Shown: positions 1 through 9,274 of the stretch, one piece after another
Layout of the letters: the number at the start of each line of letters is the position of its first letter
How positions within the stretch are numbered: the stretch's first letter is position 1
Origin: Bacteroidota bacterium
GTDB lineage: Bacteria; Bacteroidota; Bacteroidia; Bacteroidales; VadinHA17
Length of the DNA stretch: 40,889 nt
NCBI GenBank assembly: GCA_030706785.1
Contig: JAUZNW010000011.1
Span: 1 to 40,889 of the forward strand
Direction of reading: 5' to 3'
Program-made: the position numbers and the translations under genes
Notes under the pieces: model-generated
What the model saw: the letters and a program-made list of their open reading frames with translations, nothing else
What the model was told of the DNA's origin: nothing
Databases searched by the model: none

Positions 1-1
1 C

Positions 2-2140
2 CGGAATCTGAAGGCAGCTTTCGCAGGAAGCAAAGCAGGTGTTGTTTTTGATGAGGAAAAGAGGTTCGATCTTGTCGTCCGGCTGGATAAAGACTACAGA
101 CAGAACCTTGAAGATATTGACAATCTGCTGGTTGCGCTGCCAGGAGGAGGTCAGATCCCGTTCGATAACCTTGCCAGTATTGAGATTAAGTCAGGCCCTG
201 CACAAGTGTCCCGCGAGAATACCAAAAGGAGGATATCTGTCGGATTTAATGTCCGTGGCAGGGATGTCCAAACCGTAATTTCAGAAGTTTCCGGGTTAAT
301 AGATAAAAACATGAAGCTACCAACCGGTTATTATATCACCTATGGGGGACAGTTTCAGAATCTTGAAGCTGCAAAAGCACGTCTTTCCGTTGCTGTTCCG
401 GTCGCCCTTCTGATGATCTTCATACTTCTTTACTTTACATTCAAGTCCGTGATACAAACACTTCTTATCTACACCGCCGTTCCCCTCGCTGCTATAGGAG
501 GTGTCTTCGCTCTTTGGATACGGGGAATGAATTTTTCAATTTCAGCCGGAATTGGATTCATTGCACTTTTTGGTGTTGCCGTGCTTAACGGAATTGTTCT
601 GATTGCCGAGTTCAACCGCCTTGAAATAGAAGGTATTACCGATATCGACCAGCGTGTTATAAAAGGATTAAAAAATCGACTACGGTCTGTAATTCTGACA
701 GGTATAGCCCCAATGCTGGGTTTTTTGCCTATGGTCATTTCGACATCAGCAGGTGCTGAGGTTCAGAAACCTCTTGCAACGGTGGTAATCGGAGGACTTA
801 TTACAGCCACATTACTGACTCTGGTTATTCTACCCATATTGTATATTGCTATTTCTTCAAAGAAGTTAAAACTCCCAGGAGTCCGAAAAACATCAAAAGC
901 GGTATTGGTGCTACTAATTATTTCTAGCTCATCTTTTCTGATTAAAGCAGGTGCCCAGGAGGCAAAACCGATCTACCTGCAGGAAGCAATCCGCATAGCC
1001 CTTGATAATAATCTTAGTCTTAAATCATCTGCTTTATCAGTCAATGTCCAGAGAGCCCTTAAAGGTGCATCATGGGATATCGAAAAGACAGATGTTGATT
1101 TTGAATACGGGCAAATGAATTCATTTTTAAAAGATAATAGTTTTACGATTTCACAGTCGTTCTCATTTCCCTCGGTTTATATCAACCAGAAAAGGCTTGC
1201 CAATGCCAGGGTGACCAGTAGCGAACTTCAGCTCAGGGAGTCACAGGTTGATGTTTCAACACAGATCAAACAGATTTACTGGAAACTGGCGTACCTATAT
1301 TCGAAACAGAAGCTCCTCCTTTTTCAGGACAGCCTTTTCTCCCGATTTCTCAGAGCTGCCGAGCTAAGGGCAAAATCCGGTGAAACGAACCGGCTTGAGA
1401 TGATCACTGCACGGTCGCAGAGTCTCGAAATCAAAAATCAGCTTCTGCAGAACTCCTCTGATATCGGGATTTCTGTACGTGATTTCAATACCCTTATGAA
1501 TAGTGATATTCATTATATCCCGGCTGATACGGTTTTACGTAAGGCCGGAAAGATTCCTTCCAGAGACAGCGCCGGTATAAAGCAAAATCCGTCGCTCGTA
1601 CTTTCAGAACACGAGGTGGAGGTATCGAAGCTGGAAAGGAATCTTGAGCAAAGCCGGATCCTGCCAGATCTGAAAGTAGGATACTTCAACCAATCAATCC
1701 AGGGAACACAGGAGATAAACGATATTGCACGTCTTTTCGGCCCGGGAGACAGATTTACCGGATTCCAGGCCGGAATTTCAGTGCCGCTCTGGATATTGCC
1801 TCACACTTCAAAGGCAAAAGCTGCCAGGATAAATGAAAATATCGCAAGAAACAACACCGCGCTATTTGAAAAATCCCTGTCAGCCGCATACCAGTCCGTG
1901 CTGGACGAATACACCAAGTATTCCGGTACCGTTGAATATTATGAGAAGCAGGCATTGCCGGAAGCCAACCTAATTGTTGATCAATCGTCAAGAAGCTACA
2001 GGGCCGGTGCCATGGATTATCTTGAATACGTATTCAGCCTTAACAGGGCGCTCGAAATCAAACAGCATTATCTCGATGCACTCGACAATTATAACCAGAC
2101 TATTATTAAAATTGAATATTTAACCGGTAATACATTCTGA
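2..2140 (+). CDS. CusA/CzcA-family RND efflux transporter (C-terminal part, 5' truncated by window) fused in frame to a TolC-family outer membrane efflux domain
   Basis: Frame 2 is open from the window edge. The RND C-terminal part (GGQFQNLEAAKARLSVAVPVALLMIFILLYFTFKS...GAEVQKPLATVVIGGLITATLLTLVILPILY) continues without a stop into TolC-like sequence (YLQEAIRIALDNNLSLKSSALSVNVQRA...). The listed ORF at 206 is an internal start. Confidence 0.9.
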   Translation, partial: RNLKAAFAGSKAGVVFDEEKRFDLVVRLDKDYRQNLEDIDNLLVALPGGGQIPFDNLASIEIKSGPAQVSRENTKRRISVGFNVRGRDVQTVISEVSGLIDKNMKLPTGYYITYGGQFQNLEAAKARLSVAVPVALLMIFILLYFTFKSVIQTLLIYTAVPLAAIGGVFALWIRGMNFSISAGIGFIALFGVAVLNGIVLIAEFNRLEIEGITDIDQRVIKGLKNRLRSVILTGIAPMLGFLPMVISTSAGAEVQKPLATVVIGGLITATLLTLVILPILYIAISSKKLKLPGVRKTSKAVLVLLIISSSSFLIKAGAQEAKPIYLQEAIRIALDNNLSLKSSALSVNVQRALKGASWDIEKTDVDFEYGQMNSFLKDNSFTISQSFSFPSVYINQKRLANARVTSSELQLRESQVDVSTQIKQIYWKLAYLYSKQKLLLFQDSLFSRFLRAAELRAKSGETNRLEMITARSQSLEIKNQLLQNSSDIGISVRDFNTLMNSDIHYIPADTVLRKAGKIPSRDSAGIKQNPSLVLSEHEVEVSKLERNLEQSRILPDLKVGYFNQSIQGTQEINDIARLFGPGDRFTGFQAGISVPLWILPHTSKAKAARINENIARNNTALFEKSLSAAYQSVLDEYTKYSGTVEYYEKQALPEANLIVDQSSRSYRAGAMDYLEYVFSLNRALEIKQHYLDALDNYNQTIIKIEYLTGNTF

Positions 2141-2142
2141 AT

Positions 2143-3336
2143 ATGAATAAACTATCCAAAAGTAACCTGCAAGCAAACATAAAATATGCTGTAATTGTTA
2201 TCCTTTGCGTCTCGTGCAGCGGAAGGAAGGCACCTAACAATAAAGCAGAAAAGAATGAAATGATTCCGGATGATATTGTTGAAATGAGGTTTGACCAGAT
2301 AAAAACTGCAGAAATAGATACCGGCCCGGTTCAACTCAGATCTCTCAACAGAACTCTGAAAGTAAGCGGCAAAATTACTGTCGCTCCCCAGAACTATGCA
2401 ACAGTCTGTGCACCACTTGGTGGCTTTGTTAAAAGCACCACGCTGATACCCGGTAATACCATTAGGAAAGGTCAGCCTCTTGCGCTGATAGAAAACCAGG
2501 AGTTTGTTGACATTCAGGAAAATTACCTTGAAGCAAAAAGCCGGATGGAATTTGCCGAAGCTGAATACAGAAGGCATACTGATCTTTTCAAGGAAGATGT
2601 TTATTCAGAACAAAACCTGCAGCAGGTGACCGCAGATTATAAGAGCCTGAAAGCTCAGGTCACAGCGCTCGAGCAGAAACTTCAACTGATCGGGATCAAT
2701 CCCTCAGGGCTCAATGAAAACAATATCAGTCGTTATGTTTCACTGGTCTCTCCCATTGACGGGTACATTAAAACAGTGAATGTAAATCTTGGCAAATCAA
2801 TTACTTCAACCGACATTCTGTTTGAAATAGTCAACCTTGACAACTTGTTCCTTGAGCTTACAATATTTGAAAAGGATGCCAGCAGGGTGTCTGCAGGGCA
2901 GAAGATCAGCTTCTATATAAACAACGAAACCGAGGAACATGAAGCCTTGATAACCCAGACCGGGAAATCGATCGGAGACGACAAAGCCTGTAAAGTATAT
3001 GCAAGGGTTACCCGGGCTTGTAAAAATCTTATGCCAGGCATGTATGTGAATGCAATTATACAGACCTCAGGCAACATGGTCACCACCCTGCCTGCAGATG
3101 CTGTTGTTAATTTCGACGATAAGGATTATATCTTTATTTTCGACAGGAACAAGGAAGAAAACGGAAACATGTTCACAGAATACAGGATCATAGAAATACA
3201 CAAAGGGGTTTCTGAAGGTGGCTATACAGAGATCATCCTGCCCGATGGCTTTGATGTAAGGAGTGCCAGGGTAGTGATAAAGGGAGCTTACAACCTTCTC
3301 TCAGCCAAAAAGAACGCCGGAGAGATGGCCTGCTGA
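2143..3336 (+). CDS. RND efflux periplasmic adaptor subunit (CusB/CzcB-like, HlyD family), predicted lipoprotein
   Basis: 397 aa with N-terminal hydrophobic segment and lipobox-like VSCSG, barrel-sandwich motif (VCAPLGGFVKSTTLIPGNTIRKGQPLALIENQEF). Directly downstream of the RND-TolC fusion. Confidence 0.9.
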   Translation: MNKLSKSNLQANIKYAVIVILCVSCSGRKAPNNKAEKNEMIPDDIVEMRFDQIKTAEIDTGPVQLRSLNRTLKVSGKITVAPQNYATVCAPLGGFVKSTTLIPGNTIRKGQPLALIENQEFVDIQENYLEAKSRMEFAEAEYRRHTDLFKEDVYSEQNLQQVTADYKSLKAQVTALEQKLQLIGINPSGLNENNISRYVSLVSPIDGYIKTVNVNLGKSITSTDILFEIVNLDNLFLELTIFEKDASRVSAGQKISFYINNETEEHEALITQTGKSIGDDKACKVYARVTRACKNLMPGMYVNAIIQTSGNMVTTLPADAVVNFDDKDYIFIFDRNKEENGNMFTEYRIIEIHKGVSEGGYTEIILPDGFDVRSARVVIKGAYNLLSAKKNAGEMAC

Positions 3337-3351
3337 TTAATAATTAATTAC

Positions 3352-4242
3352 ATGGAATACGAACATTCGGGGAAATCAGGTACGTACTACAGTAATGCAT
3401 TCAAAGCAGGCATCGCCGTTAATATCGTATTCGTTGTGGTTGAGGCCGTATTTGGCAAAATATCAAATTCCATGGCGCTTGTCTCAGACGCAGGGCATAA
3501 TTTCAGCGATGTTCTTGTTCTTGTTTTTTCATGGATCGCAATTCTTCTCTCGCAGAAAAAGCCAAGTATTAAATTTACATATGGCCTTCGCAGATTAACC
3601 ATTCTTGCAGCTCTGTTAAATACTCTTATACTTATAGCTGCTGTTGTGCTTATCGCTATCGAAACTATTAACCGGATCAGGCATCCCGTTTCAGTGGATT
3701 CATCCCTGGTGATCATAGTTGCTCTCATTGCAATTCTGATCAACGGCATAACCGCATGGCTCTTCAAAAAGGGACAGAAAGAAGATCTTAATATCCGCAG
3801 TGCATTTCTGCATTTCATCGCTGATACAATTGTCTCTCTTGGAGTTGTTATTACAGGATTAATTATATCTCTGACAGGAATATACTGGATAGATTCCATT
3901 GTTTCATTCATAATACTTATTGTTATACTTTACAGCACTTACAGGCTGATGCTTGATTCTGTAAATCTTGCGCTTGATGCTGTTCCGGAAAACATAAACA
4001 TAATGGAGGTAAGGTCCTTCCTTGAGAACCTTCCGGAAGTTTCCGATTTTCACGATCTGCATATCTGGGCAATGAGTACAACTTCTGCAGCTCTGACAGT
4101 GCACCTAACAACCAAGATCCCCACTGATGTAAAATTTATCAGGACGATACAGGCGAACCTGCGTGATAAATTCAATATTGAACATTCAACCATACAGGTC
4201 GAATTCGGAGAAAATGCCAGTTCATGCAACAACTGCAACTAA
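3352..4242 (+). CDS. Cation diffusion facilitator (CzcD-like) transporter
   Basis: 296 aa with CDF motifs (NSMALVSDAGHNFSDVLVLVFSW; HFIADTIVSLGVVITG) and C-terminal domain LHIWAMSTTSAALTVHL. Confidence 0.92.
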   Translation: MEYEHSGKSGTYYSNAFKAGIAVNIVFVVVEAVFGKISNSMALVSDAGHNFSDVLVLVFSWIAILLSQKKPSIKFTYGLRRLTILAALLNTLILIAAVVLIAIETINRIRHPVSVDSSLVIIVALIAILINGITAWLFKKGQKEDLNIRSAFLHFIADTIVSLGVVITGLIISLTGIYWIDSIVSFIILIVILYSTYRLMLDSVNLALDAVPENINIMEVRSFLENLPEVSDFHDLHIWAMSTTSAALTVHLTTKIPTDVKFIRTIQANLRDKFNIEHSTIQVEFGENASSCNNCN

Positions 4243-4279
4243 ATCAATACCCTGATCATAATTCACAATACAAATTCTG

Positions 4280-4933
4280 ATGGAAATCATAATTACTGCT
4301 GATGGTTCCGATACCCTGTTCGTACCCGAGATCAATGAACACTATCATTCAACGCTGGGAGCTGTCCAGGAATCAGATTTTATCTTTATTAAGAACGGCC
4401 TCGGTTTCTGCACGGCTGATCCTGTCAGAATATTCGAGGTCGGTTTTGGCACAGGCCTGAATGCCCTTCTTTCAGCGGTTTACAGCTTAAAGAATGACAG
4501 AAGAGTATACTATACATCTATTGAAAAAGACCCTTTGCCTGAATATATAATTAAGCAGCTGAATTACCCGGAATTCGTAGATGAAGATGGGCAGGAACTT
4601 TTCAGATCGATACATTCATGCAATTGGAACATCCGGCAAAAAATTCACTTAAACTTCTTCCTTGAAAAGATCGATGCAGATTTGCTTGGCTGGGACCCGG
4701 AAGGTGAATATGACCTGATCTATTTTGATGCGTTCTGCCCGGATAAGCAACCTGAATTATGGACCAGAGATATATTCACAAAGATCGAACAAATTACAGT
4801 CAGGGGCGGAATCCTGGTGAGTTATTCAGTAAAGGGTGAAGTAAAACGGGTCTTGCGACAAAACGGATTCAGAGTGAACAGGTTACCCGGTCCCCCTGGC
4901 AAAAGACACATTCTGAGGGCAATAAAAATTTGA
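4280..4933 (+). CDS. MnmD-like tRNA (5-methylaminomethyl-2-thiouridine) methyltransferase
   Basis: 217 aa with SAM-binding VGFGTGLNALLSA and YDLIYFDAFCPDKQPELWT, typical of the MnmC/MnmD family. Confidence 0.85.
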   Translation: MEIIITADGSDTLFVPEINEHYHSTLGAVQESDFIFIKNGLGFCTADPVRIFEVGFGTGLNALLSAVYSLKNDRRVYYTSIEKDPLPEYIIKQLNYPEFVDEDGQELFRSIHSCNWNIRQKIHLNFFLEKIDADLLGWDPEGEYDLIYFDAFCPDKQPELWTRDIFTKIEQITVRGGILVSYSVKGEVKRVLRQNGFRVNRLPGPPGKRHILRAIKI

Positions 4934-4974
4934 AAATAAGTTTCAGAGGCACTTTTTTCATAGACTCAAAGTGC

Positions 4975-4982
4975 TATCTTTG
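4975..4982 (+). promoter_or_regulatory. Bacteroidota -7 promoter element (TATCTTTG) upstream of the FKBP gene
   Basis: TATCTTTG matches the TAnnTTTG consensus, with a T-rich -33-like stretch (acttttttca) about 20 nt upstream. Confidence 0.55.
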
Positions 4983-5009
4983 CGGAATTAAAAATCTAAA
5001 AAAAATCAA

Positions 5010-5723
5010 ATGAAAATCAATGGATTAATAGTTCTGACAGGTGTTATTGCCCTGACGCTTGGCTCCTGCGGCAAGAGTTATGTATCGAGTGCTAAGATGA
5101 AAACCAGTCAAGATTCACTCTCTTATGCTTTTGGAATCATTAACTACAATGCTCTTCAAACTGACAGTCTTAAGCTCGATCCTGTTCTTGTGGCTAAGGC
5201 CATGCTGGACGGCGAAAAGGGTAAGCCAGATATGTCGGATGAAGTTGCCAGAGGAGTCATAATGGCATTTGTCAATAAGCGACAGGCTGATCAGACAGCA
5301 AAAAAATCAGAACAGGATAAGATCTTATACAAGGATTATATAGCTGAGAATGAGGCATTCCTGGCAAAGAACAAGGAAAAACCGGGTGTTACTGTAACCC
5401 CCAGCGGGCTTCAGTATGAAGTTATCAAAATGGGAACCGGCACCAAGCCAACCAAGGACAATACCGTCAAGGTAAACTATGTGGGCACACTTATCGACGG
5501 GACTGAATTTGATTCATCGATTAAAAGAAATGAACCGGCTACTTTCCCAGTAAGCGGAGTAATTCCTGGCTGGACAGAAGCTCTTCAGCTTATGCCTGTA
5601 GGATCAAAATTTAAACTGTATATTCCGGAAAACCTGGCATACGGGAGCAACCAGGCAGGGTCGGTGATCAAGCCGTTTTCAACCCTGGTATTTGAAGTTG
5701 AGCTTCTTGAAATCGTCAAGTAG
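5010..5723 (+). CDS. FKBP-type peptidyl-prolyl cis-trans isomerase (lipoprotein signal)
   Basis: 237 aa with lipobox LGSCGK and FKBP domain ([60 protein letters not shown]). Confidence 0.93.
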   Translation: MKINGLIVLTGVIALTLGSCGKSYVSSAKMKTSQDSLSYAFGIINYNALQTDSLKLDPVLVAKAMLDGEKGKPDMSDEVARGVIMAFVNKRQADQTAKKSEQDKILYKDYIAENEAFLAKNKEKPGVTVTPSGLQYEVIKMGTGTKPTKDNTVKVNYVGTLIDGTEFDSSIKRNEPATFPVSGVIPGWTEALQLMPVGSKFKLYIPENLAYGSNQAGSVIKPFSTLVFEVELLEIVK

Positions 5724-5725
5724 CA

Positions 5726-6184
5726 ATGAGAAGCGCAGAGATACATACTGCAAAAGGGATAATGCATGTCTGCTTTTACGAGGATGACGCACCTCGCACA
5801 GTTGAGAATTTTGTAAAGCTTGCCAGGGAAGGATTTTATGACGGGCTGGCCTTTCACAGGGTAATTCCTGATTTCGTAATACAGGGTGGCTGTCCTTATT
5901 CAAGAGATATGAGCGACCCGAGAGTAGGTACCGGAGGTCCGGGCTATAAGATCAATTGTGAGCTTACTGGTGGCAACCAGTATCACGACAGAGGCGTTCT
6001 TTCAATGGCTCATGCTGGAAGAGATACAGGTGGCTCCCAGTTTTTTATTTGCCATGGCAGGACAAACACAAAACATCTCGACAGACAGCATACCTGCTTC
6101 GGAAAGGTTACCTCAGGATTGGAGGTCATTGATAAGATCAGAAAGGGTGACAGGATCGAAAAAATTGTTATAAACGAAGAATAA
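5726..6184 (+). CDS. Cyclophilin-type peptidyl-prolyl cis-trans isomerase
   Basis: 152 aa with FHRVIPDFVIQGG, GGSQFFICHG and TCFGKVTSGLEVIDKI motifs. Confidence 0.93.
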   Translation: MRSAEIHTAKGIMHVCFYEDDAPRTVENFVKLAREGFYDGLAFHRVIPDFVIQGGCPYSRDMSDPRVGTGGPGYKINCELTGGNQYHDRGVLSMAHAGRDTGGSQFFICHGRTNTKHLDRQHTCFGKVTSGLEVIDKIRKGDRIEKIVINEE

Positions 6185-6185
6185 G

Positions 6186-6566
6186 ATGGCATTCGAAATC
6201 ACAGGGAAAGTGATCGATATAATGCCTGTGAACCAGGTGAGCGACAAATTCAGAAAAAGGGAATTCGTTATTGAAAAAAAAGATACCGGAGGCCCGAATG
6301 TCTTCGTTGATTATTTAAAATTTCAGCTTGTTCAGGATAAATGTGATCTGATAAACGAATCATTTCTCAATGAAGAAGTAAAGATCTGGTTTAATCTGAA
6401 AGGCAACAGGTGGGAGCGGGACGGGAAAGTGAATTATTTCACAAATCTCGATACCTGGAAGATAGAAAAGATCTCGTCTGCCGGCAAAGATCAGGATACC
6501 CGGCAACAGAGCGCTCCTGAAAGCTTTCCAGCTGATTTGGACGAGATGAGCGATCTGCCTTTCTGA
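6186..6566 (+). CDS. DUF3127 family protein
   Basis: 126 aa with MAFEITGKVIDIMPVNQVSDKFRKREFVIE...NEEVKIWFNLKGNRWERDGKVNYFTNLDTWKIE. Confidence 0.75.
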   Translation: MAFEITGKVIDIMPVNQVSDKFRKREFVIEKKDTGGPNVFVDYLKFQLVQDKCDLINESFLNEEVKIWFNLKGNRWERDGKVNYFTNLDTWKIEKISSAGKDQDTRQQSAPESFPADLDEMSDLPF

Positions 6567-6599
6567 TCAGCACATTTTTGATTTCATTCTTTTCACGCC

Positions 6600-9251
6600 A
6601 TGAGATATCTTTTAATACTCCTGCTTGCTTTTCCTTTTATCTGCGCTCAATCGCAGATCACTCCGGTGGAGGTGGTTACCGATTCCAACCGCATTCTTCT
6701 CCCATACAACCGGATAATTAATCCGGCAGGTGTTCAGATTACTTTCGGTGATGCATCCGTTGAAAGCCATGCCATGGATGCTTCTCTTTCCCCTGACGGG
6801 CAATGGCTTGCGGTAGAGGAAAGATCGAGCGTGGTGTTCATTAGCACCGCTGACAATAGTGTTAAGTTCGTACTCAGAAACGCGTTTCATCCTGATCTGA
6901 GAGGAGGAATGAACACCTATTCCGGGATAACCTGGCATAATATAAACGGTAAACCCGGCGTATACTGGAGTGCGGTCGGAACAGCGGACAGATCATTTGT
7001 TGCATCAGCTATATGGGACGGGACAAATGCTGAGTTCGGAAAGCTCATCCAGTTTAAAAGAATCCCGCCGGCTGATATGGCTCTGCCTAATGAGTTCCTT
7101 ATCAGAAGGGAATCCGGCCATGAGTACCTGTATGTTGTCCTGAACGGGAATAATCAGGTGATCAAACAGGATCTTGCGTCCCTCGATACCGTGTGGATCA
7201 CTGATCCCGGTGTTGCTCCTTACGGCCTGACAATGGCCGCTGGTAAACTCTATGTCACCAACTGGGCTGGCAGACATCCCATGCCCGGCGACACAGAAGT
7301 TGCAGGCGTTCCGTGGGGAAATGCAAGGGTCAATAATAAAGCCGGTGGCGGTACCAGAGAAGGGAGTGTTACAGTCATTGATCCTAAGACAGGCGCACTT
7401 ATAAAGGAGCTGATTGTAGGGCTTCATCCGAATGCAATCCTGAGTGACCGGAGTGGCGAATTCGTCTATGTCACAAACTCAAACAGCGACAATGTCTCTG
7501 TAATAAATGCCCTTATAGATGAAATTACTGAGACATTTAGTGTCAGGCTCCAGCCGGAAACAAATCCTTTTTTCGGGGATTCACCAAACGGTCTGTGTCT
7601 CTCATCGGATGAAAAATACCTGTACGTCGCAAACGGGATGGACAACGCACTTGCAGTAATCCGGTTGTCAGCGAGGGCAGCAAGAAGAGGAACAGGGAAC
7701 TCAAGCCTGGTTACCGGTTTCATACCCACGGGAGCATATCCCTCAGGGCTATGTCTTTCACCGGGAGGTACCCTTTATGTTACTAATCTTGAAGCCTCCG
7801 GAGCAAGATTGGGACTACCCTATTCCACCACCAAAAATATTATCTACAATGCCCACAGCATGGGCGCTTCAGTGTCTGCTATACCTGTTCCAGGTGTTAA
7901 AAAGCTCAAAGCTTACACTGATACAGTGGTTGCTGTCAATAATCTGAAAAGAGCCGCACTAGCCAGGGAAATGCCAAGAGTGAATGTAAAGCCCGCCGCG
8001 GTTCCTGAAAGGATCGGTGAACCATCAGTTTTCAAACATGTAGTTTATATAATCAAGGAAAACAGGACATATGATCAGGTGCTGGGTGACATATCTCAGG
8101 GTAACGGTGATCCTGCAATTTGTACATATGGTGCAAAAATAACCCCTAACACCCATAAGCTCTGTGAGGAATTTCTGCTCCTTGATAATTTCCATGTTTC
8201 CGGAAAATGTTCTGCAGAGGGCCATCAATGGACTGATGCCTCCATAGTCACAGACTATATCGAAAAAAACATGAGAGCGTGGTTCCGCAGTTACCCGCAT
8301 GTACAGACCGATGCGCTTGTTTACGCACCCACCGGATTCATATGGGACAATGCCTTGGCAAAAAAGAAATCGGTGAGGATTTATGGTGAAGCCTCATCTC
8401 CGGTGACAGTCGGAAACCTCAGATGGACTGACATATACAAAAAATATAAGAATGGGGAAAAGGTTGAATTCCAAAACATAACTACTATCGAACCCGTTAA
8501 AGCCATTCTTTGTCTGACATATCCTTCATTTGGCAACCACGAGTTTTCAGATGCTATGAGGGCTGATGCATTGATAACCGAACTGAGGCATTTCGAAAGT
8601 ATGCCGGGTGACCAGCTTCCGGAACTTATGGTAGTGGCCCTTCCAAATGACCATACAGCGGGCGTGCGCCCCGGAAGTCCTACACCAAGGGCAATGGTTG
8701 CAGACAACGATGCAGCGCTCGGAAAGATAGTAGAGGCATTTACCAGAAGCAGGTTCTGGGAAAATACTGTCATTTTTGTCGTGGAAGATGATTCGCAGTC
8801 AGGATGGGACCATGTTTCGGCTTACAGGACCGTGGCTCTTGTCATAAGCCCCTATTCAAGGCTTAAGAAGACCATTCACACCTATTATACACAGCCTTCA
8901 ATGGTAAGGACAATTGAACAGATCCTTGGCCTTCCGCCAATGAACATCCAGGATGCAATTGCGAATCCGATGACAGACTGTTTTACAACCGCACCGGATA
9001 AAACTCCCTACAATGCGCTTCCAAGCAATATTCCTATTGATGAAATGAATCCGCAGATCAGCTCCCTGAAGGGAAGAGCATTGTATTATGCAAAAAAAAG
9101 CATGCTGCCGGAATTTGATGGTGTCGATTCCGGCAACGATGATCTCCTTAACAGGATATTATGGTTTGCGGCAAAGGGTCATGAACCTTATCCCTCAAAA
9201 TACGCAGGAACAGGAAACACGGAAGCTGAAAGCGGGGATGATGATGATTGA
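6600..9251 (+). CDS. Bifunctional YncE-like beta-propeller / alkaline phosphatase-like phosphoesterase, secreted
   Basis: 883 aa with signal peptide, repeated propeller motifs (FVYVTNSNSDNVSVIN; LYVANGMDNALAVI), then phosphoesterase motifs (HVVYIIKENRTYDQVLGD; VIFVVEDDSQSGWDHV). Confidence 0.85.
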   Translation: MRYLLILLLAFPFICAQSQITPVEVVTDSNRILLPYNRIINPAGVQITFGDASVESHAMDASLSPDGQWLAVEERSSVVFISTADNSVKFVLRNAFHPDLRGGMNTYSGITWHNINGKPGVYWSAVGTADRSFVASAIWDGTNAEFGKLIQFKRIPPADMALPNEFLIRRESGHEYLYVVLNGNNQVIKQDLASLDTVWITDPGVAPYGLTMAAGKLYVTNWAGRHPMPGDTEVAGVPWGNARVNNKAGGGTREGSVTVIDPKTGALIKELIVGLHPNAILSDRSGEFVYVTNSNSDNVSVINALIDEITETFSVRLQPETNPFFGDSPNGLCLSSDEKYLYVANGMDNALAVIRLSARAARRGTGNSSLVTGFIPTGAYPSGLCLSPGGTLYVTNLEASGARLGLPYSTTKNIIYNAHSMGASVSAIPVPGVKKLKAYTDTVVAVNNLKRAALAREMPRVNVKPAAVPERIGEPSVFKHVVYIIKENRTYDQVLGDISQGNGDPAICTYGAKITPNTHKLCEEFLLLDNFHVSGKCSAEGHQWTDASIVTDYIEKNMRAWFRSYPHVQTDALVYAPTGFIWDNALAKKKSVRIYGEASSPVTVGNLRWTDIYKKYKNGEKVEFQNITTIEPVKAILCLTYPSFGNHEFSDAMRADALITELRHFESMPGDQLPELMVVALPNDHTAGVRPGSPTPRAMVADNDAALGKIVEAFTRSRFWENTVIFVVEDDSQSGWDHVSAYRTVALVISPYSRLKKTIHTYYTQPSMVRTIEQILGLPPMNIQDAIANPMTDCFTTAPDKTPYNALPSNIPIDEMNPQISSLKGRALYYAKKSMLPEFDGVDSGNDDLLNRILWFAAKGHEPYPSKYAGTGNTEAESGDDDD

Positions 9252-9274
9252 CAAATCAGCTGAACATTCAGGTC

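Noticed and set aside
469-738. Long minus-strand ORF opposite the RND transporter, and many similar antisense ORFs (for example 3387-3911, 9328-9843, 37401-37940)
   Set aside because: They lie fully opposite well-supported genes, have no recognisable domains and are shadow ORFs of coding bias.
9248-9274. TTG start for the M3 peptidase overlapping the upstream stop codon
   Set aside because: The family N-terminus (MANPLLEHWDTPFE) begins at ATG 9275, so the upstream extension is probably not translated.
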